Positions 1 through 8,587 of a stretch of DNA of 28,040 bases are shown one piece after another. Made by a program: the position numbers and the translations under genes. The notes beneath the pieces are model-generated. The model ran no database searches and was not told the origin of the DNA. It saw nothing but the letters and a program-made list of their open reading frames with translations. Position 1 is the stretch's first letter. The number at the start of each line of letters is the position of its first letter. Location: positions 1 through 28,040 of the forward strand of contig DASZLL010000074.1 of the NCBI GenBank assembly GCA_035552395.1. Reading direction: 5' to 3'. Origin of the DNA: Bog-473 sp035552395. GTDB lineage: Bacteria > Actinomycetota > Acidimicrobiia > Acidimicrobiales > RAAP-2.

Positions 1-171
1 CTACCCGTGCCGCTCGCGAGTACGACCTCCTGCCCGCCCGGCTTGGCTCTCCTCCCCGTCACGTCGGGGACTGCAACCCTGACGCCATAACCCAACACAG
101 CCGACGGGAAATCCGGGGGATCCGCCGCTATGGGACCGAGCGGTTCTTGAACTCGTCCGTGGCGAGTGGCA

Positions 172-1770
172 CTAAGGCGGCGGCGCGTCGCTCATGGCGG
201 CGCCGAGGTAGGCCCCGACCACTTCGTCGCGGATGTCGGCCGGCTTGCCCTGCTTGACCAGCTCGCCGTTGACCATGATCGCCGCCTCGTCCGCGATCGC
301 GAGCGCCGTCTGGACGAATTGCTCCACCATGATGATGGTCAGCCCTTCCGAAGCGACGAGCTGGCCGACGATCTCGTAGAGCTGGTCGACGATGATCGGG
401 GCCAGGCCCATGGAGAGCTCGTCGAGCACCAAGATCTGGGGATCGGTGGTGAGGGCCCGGGCCATGGAGAGCATGCGCTGCTCCCCGCCCGACAACGTGC
501 CCGCCAGCTGCTTGCGCCGGTCCGCCAGCGCCGGAAAGCGCGTGAAGGCGTGCTCCTCCACCCGGGCGCTCTTCAGGCCGCTCTGGCGGAAGGTGTACAT
601 GAGGAGGTTCTCCGCCACCGTCAGGTTGGGAAAGATCGACCGGCCCTCGGGGATCATGCACACGCCCGAGCGCGCCAGCCGCTCGGTCGCGTTCCGCCCC
701 AGGCGACGGCCCGCCACCTCGACGGTGCCGGCGGTCAGCGGGATCTGTCCCGAGATCGCATTGAGCAGCGTCGTCTTGCCGGCGCCGTTCGGGCCGAGCA
801 GCGCCATGGCCGAGCCCGAGCGCACCGAAAGCGTGATCCCGTGCAGCACCTCGATGCGGCCGTACCCGGCGCGCACGTCAACGGCGGAGAGGGCGAGCGG
901 CGGGCCCGAGTCGGTGCTTTCGGGCCAGCCGTTGGAGCGGGCACCATCGCTCGTGTGCTCGGGGACCGCCCGCGCCGCGCCAGGAGAGGTGGGCGGGTCC
1001 GACGCCGTCTCCCCGCCGAGATAGGCCTCCTGAACGACGGGGTCGGCCTGCACCGTGGCGGGATCACCGCGCGCGATCACCAACCCGTTATCGAGGACGT
1101 CGACGCGAGCACAGATCGCCATCACCAAGGCCATGTCATGCTCGACTAGGAGGACGCCCATCCCTTCGGACGCCAGCTGCTCGAGCACGTCGCCGACGCC
1201 GCGGGTCTCCTCGGCGTTGAGACCGGAGCTCGGCTCGTCGAGGAGGAGGACCGAGGGTGTGGTGGCGAGGGCGCGCGCCATCTCGACCAGGCGGGCCAGC
1301 CCGGTCGGCAGTGAGTCCGTCGGCTCGTTGGCCACGTGGAGGATCCCGACGCGCGCCAGCTGATAGTCCGCCTCCTCGGCCGGCGTGCGCCCACTCGTGA
1401 GCTTGTGCTGCTGCACCTCGGCCGCCATCTGGACGTTGTCGCGCGCGGACAAGGTGCCGAAGAGCTCGAGGCGTTGGAAGGTCCGTCCGAGGCCGAGGCG
1501 GGCGCGCGCGTGTGGCTTGATCCCGGTCACCTCGTCCCCGCCGAGGAGCACGCGTCCGTGGGTCGGGCGCTGCAGCCCCGTGATGACGTTGAACAACGTC
1601 GTCTTGCCGGCGCCGTTCGGCCCGATCAGCCCGTGGATCTCTCCGGCCGCGACGTCGAGCGAGACCGAATCGAGCGCCTGCAGGCCGCCGAAGCGCACCG
1701 AGACGTCCTCGACGGCGAGCGCGGCGAGTGCGACCGGCGCAGTGGGCGCGGAGAGATCCGGCTCAGCCAA
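172..1770 (-). CDS. Fused LivG-LivF ABC transporter ATPase
   Basis: This protein of 532 residues carries two complete ABC ATPase domains in one chain and should energise branched-chain amino-acid (or related amide/urea) import at the inner face of the membrane. The first, LivG-like half has Walker A GPNGAGKT at about residues 50-57 and Walker B LLLDEP at 175-180. The second, LivF-like half has Walker A at 326-333, signature LSGGEQ at 426-431 and Walker B VLDEL at 448-452. A charged, Pro/Ser-rich linker (about 256-291) joins them. The first half has PTGLARLVEMARAL in place of a canonical LSGGQ. I chose TTG at 1770 because an AAGGTGG Shine-Dalgarno lies just upstream and it overlaps the permease stop by eight bases; an ATG at 1836 would overlap the permease by 74 bases. 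It is the last gene of the livK-livHM-livGF operon. The exact substrate cannot be read from sequence. Confidence 0.9.
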   Translation of the reverse strand: MAEPDLSAPTAPVALAALAVEDVSVRFGGLQALDSVSLDVAAGEIHGLIGPNGAGKTTLFNVITGLQRPTHGRVLLGGDEVTGIKPHARARLGLGRTFQRLELFGTLSARDNVQMAAEVQQHKLTSGRTPAEEADYQLARVGILHVANEPTDSLPTGLARLVEMARALATTPSVLLLDEPSSGLNAEETRGVGDVLEQLASEGMGVLLVEHDMALVMAICARVDVLDNGLVIARGDPATVQADPVVQEAYLGGETASDPPTSPGAARAVPEHTSDGARSNGWPESTDSGPPLALSAVDVRAGYGRIEVLHGITLSVRSGSAMALLGPNGAGKTTLLNAISGQIPLTAGTVEVAGRRLGRNATERLARSGVCMIPEGRSIFPNLTVAENLLMYTFRQSGLKSARVEEHAFTRFPALADRRKQLAGTLSGGEQRMLSMARALTTDPQILVLDELSMGLAPIIVDQLYEIVGQLVASEGLTIIMVEQFVQTALAIADEAAIMVNGELVKQGKPADIRDEVVGAYLGAAMSDAPPP

Positions 1771-3694
1771 CGGAGCCCACCTTGGGTGGCAATAGGCCGC
1801 CGGAAACCTCCCTCGGCGGATTCCCCGGCACCCCACCGTTCGCCTGAGTGCGGGCCCGGCGGGCGTCCCACCACTCGCCGAGGCGCAAATAGACGAGGCC
1901 GAGCCCGTAGGGATTGCGTCCCACCGCGATGATGCCCGCCCCGAACAGGATGTAGGTGAACCCCGACACCGAGGGGATGTGCGTCGCGATGAGGGGCAGG
2001 AGCGCCACCCCGATACCCGCCTGCACCGCGCCGCTGAGGATGGTGATGCCGGCCAAGGCCACGGCCACGAAGAGTACGAGGCTGTTGACGAACCCGAACT
2101 GCGAGAAGGAGACGGTCCGCGACATGCCGCCGTAGAGGGCGCCCGAAAGACCGGCCATGCCGCCGGCGATCACGAAGACGGTCAGTTTGGTCCGCGTGAT
2201 GTTCATGCCCACCGTGGCACAGGCGGCCTCGCTGTCGCTCATGCCGACCAGGCGACGGCCGAACGGGCCGCGGCGCAGCGCGCCGACGCCGATGAGACAG
2301 AGGGCGAAGACCACGGCGACGAGCACCATGAAGGCGCGGTCGGTGGTGAAGTGCATGCCGAAGATGTCGGGACGTCCCACGTCCATCGAACCGCTGGGGA
2401 GGATGGACGGGTTGGTGAAGAAGAGCTGGTCCATCAGGACGGCGAAGGCCAGCGTGGCGAGCGCCATGTACAGCGCGCGTAGGCGGAGCGCGGGGAGCGC
2501 CAGGATTCCCCCGGCGGCGGCGCACAGCCCGATGGCCGCGAGCAGGCCGAGGACGGAATCGCCCCCGCCGACCTTGGTCATGGCCCAGGCGCCCAGCCCC
2601 ATGAAGGTGAATTGGCACAACCAGATCTGGCCGCCGTACCCCGACAGCAGGACGAGCGACAGCGCCCCCAGCCCGATGGTCAGGGCCAGCCCGACGGTGT
2701 ACAGGTTGTTGCCGGTGACGAAGGTCCCGACGACCACGGTGGCCACGACCAGCACGACCGCACCGATGACGGTGGAGCGCAGGCTGGCCGGCCTGGGGGG
2801 ACGCAGGCGTACCACGCGGCCGACGGCGAGCTTGCCCTGGGGGAGCAGGAGCAGGGCGATGATGAGCAGCCCCATGGGCAGCACCGCCACGACATCGTTG
2901 AGGTAGCTGGCAGGGACGTACCCGACGGCCAGCGACTCGGACACGCCCAGGATCATGGCGCCGACGTAGGTCAGCGGCAGGCTGCTCAGGCGCCCGACGA
3001 TGGCCGCGGCGTAGCCGAAGATGACCAACTCGGAGAGGATGGCGATGCTCATGCCGGACCCGGGGGCGAGGAGGATCCCCGCCAGCCCGGCGAGCATGAA
3101 CCCGACGATCCAGGCAAAGCCCGCGATGCGGCTGGTGCGCGCACCGGTGAGGGAGGCCAGGCTCGGGTCGTCGACCACGGCGCGCATGGAGACGCCCATG
3201 CGGGTCGTCTTGAAGAGCAGATACAGCGCGAGGGCCACGACCACCGCGCAGCCGAACGTGATCAGTTGCTCGTAGGTGAGGTTCACACCGAACACGCCGA
3301 CCTGGTTGCCCTGGAACCATTCGGGCAGGTTGCGCGTGATCGTCTGGTCCCACACGGTCGAGACCAAGCCGTAGAGCACCAGGAACAGACCGAGGGTGAC
3401 CACGATGGTGGTGCTGAGGGCGGAACCGTAGAGCGGCCGCATGAGGACGCGCTCGACGAGCAGCGCGGAGATCGGCGCGATGACGAGCAGGACCACGACC
3501 AGCGACACGATGGGGTTCCACCCCCAGCCCTGCCAGAACTGCCAGTACAGGTAGGCCATCAGCATGCCCACCGCGCCGTGGGCGAAGTTGAACACGCCGG
3601 TGGACTTGTACGTGACCACGAGGCCACTGGCGGTCACCGCGTAGATGGACCCGGTGACCACCCCGGCCACCACGAAGCTGATGAACTCGTTCAC
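1763..3694 (-). CDS. Fused LivH-LivM branched-chain amino-acid permease
   Basis: This 643-residue, very hydrophobic protein joins two permease subunits that are normally separate. Residues 1 to about 290 are LivH-like, with the family N-terminus (GSIYAV, then TYKSTGVFNFAHGAVGM). About 300-625 are LivM-like (LLSGYGGQIWLCQFTFMGLGAW). It should form the whole transmembrane pore of a HAAT-family ABC importer, fed by the upstream binding protein and powered by the downstream fused ATPase. The start is GTG at 3694. No clear Shine-Dalgarno is visible, but the N-terminus aligns with LivH so well that a later start is unlikely. The short spacer before it contains four TCACGAC copies. Transported substrate is inferred only from family. 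Confidence 0.92.
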   Translation of the reverse strand: MNEFISFVVAGVVTGSIYAVTASGLVVTYKSTGVFNFAHGAVGMLMAYLYWQFWQGWGWNPIVSLVVVLLVIAPISALLVERVLMRPLYGSALSTTIVVTLGLFLVLYGLVSTVWDQTITRNLPEWFQGNQVGVFGVNLTYEQLITFGCAVVVALALYLLFKTTRMGVSMRAVVDDPSLASLTGARTSRIAGFAWIVGFMLAGLAGILLAPGSGMSIAILSELVIFGYAAAIVGRLSSLPLTYVGAMILGVSESLAVGYVPASYLNDVVAVLPMGLLIIALLLLPQGKLAVGRVVRLRPPRPASLRSTVIGAVVLVVATVVVGTFVTGNNLYTVGLALTIGLGALSLVLLSGYGGQIWLCQFTFMGLGAWAMTKVGGGDSVLGLLAAIGLCAAAGGILALPALRLRALYMALATLAFAVLMDQLFFTNPSILPSGSMDVGRPDIFGMHFTTDRAFMVLVAVVFALCLIGVGALRRGPFGRRLVGMSDSEAACATVGMNITRTKLTVFVIAGGMAGLSGALYGGMSRTVSFSQFGFVNSLVLFVAVALAGITILSGAVQAGIGVALLPLIATHIPSVSGFTYILFGAGIIAVGRNPYGLGLVYLRLGEWWDARRARTQANGGVPGNPPREVSGGLLPPKVGSVG

Positions 3695-3725
3695 GACTTG
3701 TTCACGACGTCACGACCGTCACGAC
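3691..3725. repeat. Four short direct repeats before the permease gene
   Basis: The heptamer TCACGAC occurs at 3691-3697, 3702-3708, 3710-3716 and 3719-3725 (GTCGTGA on the gene strand), ending at the GTG start of the permease. It may be slippage-generated spacer sequence. No protein-binding role is known to me. Confidence 0.5.
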
Positions 3726-3774
3726 CGCTGCACGTTCGTCACTCCGGCGACCACGGCGAACGGGTCGACGCGGC

Positions 3775-5040
3775 CTAGCGCGAGACGCCCTTGTAGCTGC
3801 TCGGGTAAAAGCCGCCGGGGTTGCAGACGAAGCCGGCCTTGGGGTCGGGTGCGACACGCGCCCAGTTCCCGTTGTTGTACTCGGCCATGATCCAGCACTG
3901 GCCGGGGATCTTCTGGGCCGGGTTCTGCGGCGAGATCAGGCCGCTGGCGTTGAACGAGGTGATCTTGTCGAGCTGCGCCTCGAGGCTGGCCCTGGTCGGG
4001 TTGGCCCCGGTGGCCTTGAGGGCCTGGACGAACAGCTGGGCGTTGATCCACCCGTACAGCGTGTACAGGTCGAGCTGGGTCTGCGGGTCGACCTTCTTGG
4101 CCCACTTGTCGAACGTGGCCACGGCCGGGATGACCTTGGCGTCCTGGCCCATGTAGAGCGCGGTCACGGTGCTGACGAGCGTCCCGTTGCCGGCGGCGCC
4201 GGGGTTGAAACCCTCCTCGTAGGTGTTCGCCCCCGAGTACAACAGGGCGTTGAGGCCCTCCTGCTTGTTCTCCTGGGCCATGGTCGAGATGTACGCGCCC
4301 TGCTGGCTGGGCTCGAAGAGTAGCTTCACGCCGGCGTTCTTCATCTTGATCATGTCGGGCAGGAAGGTGGTCTCGGCGAAGCCGGCGTCACGGGAGTAGA
4401 CCCACTTGTAGCCCAGGCTGTTGGTCAGGTTGTGGAACGTGTGCTCCGCGGTGACCGCGGTAGCGGCGGCGTTGGAGCCGATGACCCCGACGTGCTGGAT
4501 GTCCTGGGGGTACTTCTTCTTCAAGAACTTGAACGGGCCGGTGATCTCACCGCCGGTGACCAGCGGAACGGCGGAGTAGAGGTTGGGGTCGGTGTAGAGC
4601 TTGGGGTCCAGCACTTGGGTGACGACCGGCACCTTGCCCGCGTCGATGGCCGGCTGCTCGGCCCCGTCGAGCAGCGAGAAGCCGCCCACGATGGCGAAGT
4701 CGTTGCCGGCGATGCTCTGGGCCTCGTTTGTGACTGTCCCCGAGGAGAAGGCGCTGTCCATACCGTTGATGACCAGCTTGCGGCCGTTGACCCCGCCCTG
4801 GCTGTTGATCATGGCGAAGTACGCCTCGGTGCCCACCTTGGCTCCCTCGAACAACCCGGCGATGGGCGCCGAGATGTCACTGATCGAGCCGACGGTGATG
4901 GAGTTCGCCGTCACGCCGGGGCTGGTGGCGGTCGACGCGGCGCCGGCGGGGCCGGCGCCGAGGGCCAGCGCGCTCGTCCCGAGGGTGAGGGCGAGGCCCG
5001 ACGTGACCACGAAACGGGCCTTGATCTTGGTTTTCAGCAT
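3775..5040 (-). CDS. ABC transporter substrate-binding protein, LivK-like
   Basis: This 421-residue exported protein belongs to the periplasmic-binding-protein type I group (Leu/Ile/Val-binding family). It has a classic Sec signal peptide: basic MLKTKIKARF, a hydrophobic core to about residue 30 and an AGAAS-type cleavage region near 33-36. Mature-domain family features include ITVGSISDISAPIAGLFEGAKVG at the start and NSQGGVNGRKL. No lipobox cysteine is present, which is unusual for a Gram-positive-type binding protein. The ATG at 5040 is preceded by GGGAGG at a suitable distance; an in-frame ORF continues upstream to 5151 but would bury the signal peptide. It is the first gene of the Liv operon, 80 bases ahead of the permease. 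The ligand is unknown. Confidence 0.9.
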   Translation of the reverse strand: MLKTKIKARFVVTSGLALTLGTSALALGAGPAGAASTATSPGVTANSITVGSISDISAPIAGLFEGAKVGTEAYFAMINSQGGVNGRKLVINGMDSAFSSGTVTNEAQSIAGNDFAIVGGFSLLDGAEQPAIDAGKVPVVTQVLDPKLYTDPNLYSAVPLVTGGEITGPFKFLKKKYPQDIQHVGVIGSNAAATAVTAEHTFHNLTNSLGYKWVYSRDAGFAETTFLPDMIKMKNAGVKLLFEPSQQGAYISTMAQENKQEGLNALLYSGANTYEEGFNPGAAGNGTLVSTVTALYMGQDAKVIPAVATFDKWAKKVDPQTQLDLYTLYGWINAQLFVQALKATGANPTRASLEAQLDKITSFNASGLISPQNPAQKIPGQCWIMAEYNNGNWARVAPDPKAGFVCNPGGFYPSSYKGVSR

Positions 5041-5149
5041 GCGTGCGGTCCCTCCCGATCGATCCGGGACTCGTGTCCCCCTAGGCCGCGCCGGGTGAGC
5101 GCGAGCGTCGCGTTGTTCCCCACTGCCACCCCTTCTCTTGATGCTCCCC

Positions 5150-5169
5150 ATCGGGCCGTGCGGCCCGAT
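5150..5169 (-). terminator. Hairpin downstream of the hydrolase gene
   Basis: A perfect 8-base stem (ATCGGGCC / GGCCCGAT) closes a 4-base loop, 11 bases after the hydrolase stop codon and upstream of the livK leader. There is no following T-tract on the minus strand, so it would be a U-less terminator of the sort common in high-GC actinobacteria, or a mere transcript-end stabiliser. Confidence 0.5.
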
Positions 5170-5180
5170 CTGACGCGAAG

Positions 5181-6482
5181 TCAGATGCCGGGTGGCGACT
5201 CTATGTCAGAAAGATTTCGCATGGAGGTCACATCCATTGCGGCGGGGTGCCCCGTGGCGTACGCGGCCCTGGCGCCCTCGAGAAAGTCGGCCACCGCCGA
5301 GGTGGTGGCCCGGCAGCGCAGCGACGCCAGGACGTCGAAGGCGTGCTGGGCCAGGGGCAATTCGGCATAGGCCACCGGCGACGGTGACACCGCGCGCAGG
5401 CGCTCGACGAAGGTCCGTGCGGTCTCGACCGGCACCAGCGTGTCGTTGGCCCCCTGCAGCACGAAGAACGGAGGGGCGCCGGCGTTGACCCGGTAGGTCG
5501 GCGAAGCGGCCCGGAAGAGCTGGGGCTGGTCGGCCTCCTTGACCTTCATCACCGTCTTCTCGAGCATGTCGAGCAGGCCCGGGCCGAAGATGGCCGAGCC
5601 CTCGGGCGATGAAGTCAGGTCCATGACGCCGTAGGCGGGGACGCAGGCCTGCACCGAGGTGTCCGCCTCCTCGAAGCCGGGCTGGAAGGCTGGGTCGCCC
5701 GCGGTGAGCGCGGCGAGCGCACAGAGGTGGCCGCCGGCCGACCCGCCACTGATGGCGACGAACGCCGGGTCGCCGCCGTACTCGCCGATGTGCTCCTTCA
5801 CCCAGGCGAGGGCGCGGTTCACGTCGACGATGTGATCGGGCCACTTCCCCTTCGGGCTCAGGCGGTAGTTGATGGCGACGCAGACCCAGCCGCGCGCGAC
5901 CAGCTCGAACATCATCGGCTTGCCCTGCTCGCGCTTGTCGCCGATCACCCACGCCCCACCGTGGACGTACACCATCACCGGCGCCTTCTCGGGCGGGGCG
6001 AGCCGCGAGCGGTAGATGTCGAGGCGGTGGCGCCGCTGGCGATCGCCCCAATAATCGATGTTGCGCGTCGTCTTGACGGCCCGCGACTTCATGGGGATGG
6101 CGCGGGTGACGCGCCACCAGCGACCCCAGATCGGCGGCGTGGGGTCGGTCGGGATGGGAAACGCGTCGCTGCGCACCTCGGCGAGAGCCGCGGCGGTCAC
6201 GTCGCCGGCGCGGAGGCCGGCGACGCCGAGGCCGACCAGTCCGACCCAGCCGGCGATCGCCAGGGCGAGGCCGAGCCACCCGGCCCAGCCCTGGAGGGCG
6301 CCGAACGCGACGAAGAGCCCGGTGGCCGCCGCCTGCCAGACGATGTTCTGAAAGGCCAGTTCGCCGGCGATCCACGCCATGGCGAAGCTGACAATGGTGA
6401 ACGGCTCGCGACGGATGGGGCGGTAGGCCAATGCGACGGCGACGACCCCGACGGCGGCGACGGCCAAGAAGGCGTACGGCAC
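5181..6482 (-). CDS. Membrane-anchored alpha/beta hydrolase (esterase/lipase)
   Basis: This 433-residue serine hydrolase resembles the hormone-sensitive-lipase group of carboxylesterases. The oxyanion-hole motif HGGAW is at 174-178, the nucleophile motif GGSAG at 246-250 (Ser248), a plausible catalytic Asp347 lies in GANDTLV and His380 in AQHAF. About 95 N-terminal residues form hydrophobic segments (roughly 1-20, 28-60, 64-90), which should anchor the catalytic domain to the membrane. This matches the architecture of mycobacterial Lip-type esterases. The start is GTG at 6482 with a G-run immediately upstream. The gene is divergent from the WS/DGAT gene across 120 bases, suggesting a shared lipid-ester theme; that link is inference. 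The physiological ester is unknown. Confidence 0.88.
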   Translation of the reverse strand: MPYAFLAVAAVGVVAVALAYRPIRREPFTIVSFAMAWIAGELAFQNIVWQAAATGLFVAFGALQGWAGWLGLALAIAGWVGLVGLGVAGLRAGDVTAAALAEVRSDAFPIPTDPTPPIWGRWWRVTRAIPMKSRAVKTTRNIDYWGDRQRRHRLDIYRSRLAPPEKAPVMVYVHGGAWVIGDKREQGKPMMFELVARGWVCVAINYRLSPKGKWPDHIVDVNRALAWVKEHIGEYGGDPAFVAISGGSAGGHLCALAALTAGDPAFQPGFEEADTSVQACVPAYGVMDLTSSPEGSAIFGPGLLDMLEKTVMKVKEADQPQLFRAASPTYRVNAGAPPFFVLQGANDTLVPVETARTFVERLRAVSPSPVAYAELPLAQHAFDVLASLRCRATTSAVADFLEGARAAYATGHPAAMDVTSMRNLSDIESPPGI

Positions 6483-6602
6483 CCCCCCATCATCGCCTGA
6501 ACCGCCCCGGCCGCGCCCGCCCTGGTCGGAAGCTTTTCCCAGTTGCCCGACGTCCGACTTGGTGCCAGGTTATGGACGAGGGGCAGTGACCAAGGAGCGT
6601 CG

Positions 6603-8126
6603 ATGACACCCGAACGGCTGAGCGGGCTGGATGCCAGCTTCCTCTACATGGAGACGCCCACGCTCCACATGCACGTCGCAATGACGGCGGTCTTCGACCC
6701 CGCCACCGTGCCCGGCGGCTACTCGTTCCGTCGGGTGCGGCAGCTCATCAGCGATCGCATCCCGCTCGCACCCGTCTTCCAGCGCCGCCTGGTGGAGGTG
6801 CCACTCCGGCTTGGCTTCCCGGTCTGGGTGGACGACCCCGAATTCGACATCGACAACCACCTGCGGCGCGCCGCCCTGCCCGCTCCCGGCGGCATGCGCG
6901 AGCTGGGCGACTTCGCGGCGGACGTCATCAGCCGCCAGCTCCACCGGGACCGGCCGCTTTGGGAGATGTGGATCGTCGAAGGGGTGGAGGACGGCAAGAT
7001 CGCGCTGGTCACCAAGATGCACCACAGCACGATCGACGGGGTCTCGGGGGCCGAGCTGCTCGGCGTGTTGTTCGATCTCGAAGCGGACCCCCCCGACGCC
7101 CCGCCGGTCAGGGCGCGTCAGCTCGATTCGCGCATCCCGTCGAGCGTCGAGCTCATGTCCCAGGCCATGGTGGCCAACCTGGTGGCGCCGTACGACATGG
7201 GCCGCATGATGTTGCGCACGACGCGCAGCCTCCTCGGCATCCGTCGCGTCCGGCGCGCGCTCCCGCCACCGGCCAAGGGGGCGCTCCCGTTGACCGCCCC
7301 GCGCACCTCCATCAACGCCGCCGTGCACGCGCGGCGGCGGGTGGCCTTCGCCGCCTCCAGCCTGGCCGACGCAAAGAAGTTGAAGAACGAGCTGCAGACG
7401 ACGGTGAACGACGTGGTGCTGGCCATGGTGACGGGCGCGCTCCGCACCTACCTGCAGGCGGGCGATGAGCTACCCGAGATTCCCTTGGTTTCCGTCGTGC
7501 CGGTTTCCGTCACGCCCGACGTGGCAGAGCTGAAGGGTTCCAACAAGGTCTCCTCCATGTTCGTGCAGCTGCCGACGCACCTCGAGGATCCGCTCGAGCG
7601 GCTGCAGGTGATCCACGAGGGAACGAAGGGAGCCAAGGAGGAGCACAAGGCGTTGGGCGCGAACATGTTGCAGAATTGGGCCGAGCACGCCAGCCCCAAC
7701 GTCTTCGCGGCGGCGGCTCGTCTCTATACCGGGATGCGGCTGGCCGATCGCCATCGTCCCGTGGCCAACCTCGTCGTCTCGAATGTGCCGGGACCCGATT
7801 TCCCGCTTTACCTGGGCGGCAGTCAAATGCTCGGCATGTTCCCGCTCGGGCCGGTCATGGACGGCATGGGCCTGAACATCACGATCATGAGCTACATGGG
7901 CGTCCTCTACTGGGGGCTGGCATCGGACGCACGCGCCGTGCCGCGGCTATGGGACATTGCGGCGGCGATCCCGCACGCGTTGACAGAGCTGATGGAGGCC
8001 GCCGGCCTGGAGTCCGAGCCGTTCGACGTGCCCATCCACCTCGGTCCGGGCATGCCGGCGACCGCGAACTGGGTGCGCTCGGCGGCGGCGGCCGAGAGCG
8101 AGGCGACCGGTAGCGTGAGCGCATGA
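6603..8126 (+). CDS. WS/DGAT-type wax ester synthase/diacylglycerol acyltransferase
   Basis: This 507-residue protein should transfer acyl groups from acyl-CoA to diacylglycerol or long-chain alcohols, making storage triacylglycerol or wax esters at the membrane. The N-terminus (MTPERLSGLDASFLYMET) is typical of the family. The catalytic motif HHSTIDG is at 140-146 (HHxxxDG), the PLW motif at 118-120 and the ND motif (NDVVLA) at 269-274. I chose ATG at 6603 because AAGGAG lies five bases upstream; a longer in-frame form from 6543 has no such site. Its stop overlaps the next gene's ATG (ATGA). Acceptor preference cannot be told from the sequence. Confidence 0.95.
   Translation: MTPERLSGLDASFLYMETPTLHMHVAMTAVFDPATVPGGYSFRRVRQLISDRIPLAPVFQRRLVEVPLRLGFPVWVDDPEFDIDNHLRRAALPAPGGMRELGDFAADVISRQLHRDRPLWEMWIVEGVEDGKIALVTKMHHSTIDGVSGAELLGVLFDLEADPPDAPPVRARQLDSRIPSSVELMSQAMVANLVAPYDMGRMMLRTTRSLLGIRRVRRALPPPAKGALPLTAPRTSINAAVHARRRVAFAASSLADAKKLKNELQTTVNDVVLAMVTGALRTYLQAGDELPEIPLVSVVPVSVTPDVAELKGSNKVSSMFVQLPTHLEDPLERLQVIHEGTKGAKEEHKALGANMLQNWAEHASPNVFAAAARLYTGMRLADRHRPVANLVVSNVPGPDFPLYLGGSQMLGMFPLGPVMDGMGLNITIMSYMGVLYWGLASDARAVPRLWDIAAAIPHALTELMEAAGLESEPFDVPIHLGPGMPATANWVRSAAAAESEATGSVSA
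8111..8116 (+). promoter_or_regulatory. Possible -10 element TAGCGT for a leaderless transcript
   Basis: TAGCGT fits the actinobacterial TANNNT -10 pattern and ends exactly seven bases before the ATG of the VOC gene, the spacing expected if transcription begins at that ATG. The same hexamer and spacing occur before the methyltransferase gene at 22045. It lies inside the end of the WS/DGAT coding sequence, so it would be an internal operon promoter. Confidence 0.35.
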
Positions 8127-8581
8127 CGGTTCGCGAGCTCGGCCACCTTGTCCTCTACGTGCGCGACGTAGGGCGCTCGGCCGCGTTCTACCGCGACGTC
8201 CTGGGCTGGCGGCAGATCCTGCCCGAGGAGGGTGAGGACCCGGTCGGGGCGGCGGCCTTCTCGTCGGGGCGCACGCACCACGAGCTGCTGCTCATTGAGG
8301 TCGGCGCCGCTGCAACACCGATCCCGCCGGGGCGCCGCGTCGGGATGTACCACTTCGGCCTCAACGTCGGCGAGACCGACGACGACCTGCGCGCCGCGCT
8401 CAAGGAGGTACAAGCGGCCGGCGCCACCGTCGTCGGCATGTCGGACCACACGGTCACGCACAGCCTCTACATCCTCGACCCCGACGGTAACGAGATCGAG
8501 CTCTACGTCGACGTGCCCGGGATCGATTGGAAGTCGCACCCCGAGCTCATCGCCGCCGCCGTCCGCCCGCTGCAGCTCTGA
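8123..8581 (+). CDS. VOC-fold protein (glyoxalase/extradiol dioxygenase superfamily)
   Basis: This 152-residue protein has the two beta-alpha-beta-beta-beta modules of the vicinal oxygen chelate fold. Signature segments are LGHLVLYVRDVGRSAAFYRDVLGW at the N-terminus and YILDPDGNEIELYVD near the C-terminus. Likely metal ligands are His8, His77 (in MYHFGLNV) and Glu126, with another acid or histidine around 52-59. Family members include ring-cleavage dioxygenases and glyoxalase-like isomerases; the sequence alone does not fix the substrate. The ATG overlaps the WS/DGAT stop by four bases, and tsaC follows after six bases, so co-transcription is likely. No Shine-Dalgarno is evident, consistent with translational coupling or a leaderless internal start. 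Confidence 0.85.
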   Translation: MTVRELGHLVLYVRDVGRSAAFYRDVLGWRQILPEEGEDPVGAAAFSSGRTHHELLLIEVGAAATPIPPGRRVGMYHFGLNVGETDDDLRAALKEVQAAGATVVGMSDHTVTHSLYILDPDGNEIELYVDVPGIDWKSHPELIAAAVRPLQL

Positions 8582-8587
8582 GGGGGC

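Noticed and set aside
54..69. CCCCG/CGGGG hairpin near the left edge as a terminator for the Liv operon
   Set aside because: It is only a five-base stem about 100 bases past the stop codon with no T-run. The rest of 1-171 shows no gene, tRNA or clear signal.
680..1240. Degenerate ABC signature in the LivG half as a sign of a dead ATPase site
   Set aside because: To my knowledge, variants of PTGLARLVE-type signatures are frequent in actinobacterial LivG proteins, and Walker A and B are intact.
3733..3762. CGTTCG/CGAACG inverted repeat between livK and the permease as an attenuator
   Set aside because: The arms are six bases with an 18-base loop and no T-tract; too weak to call, although partial termination after a binding-protein gene is common.
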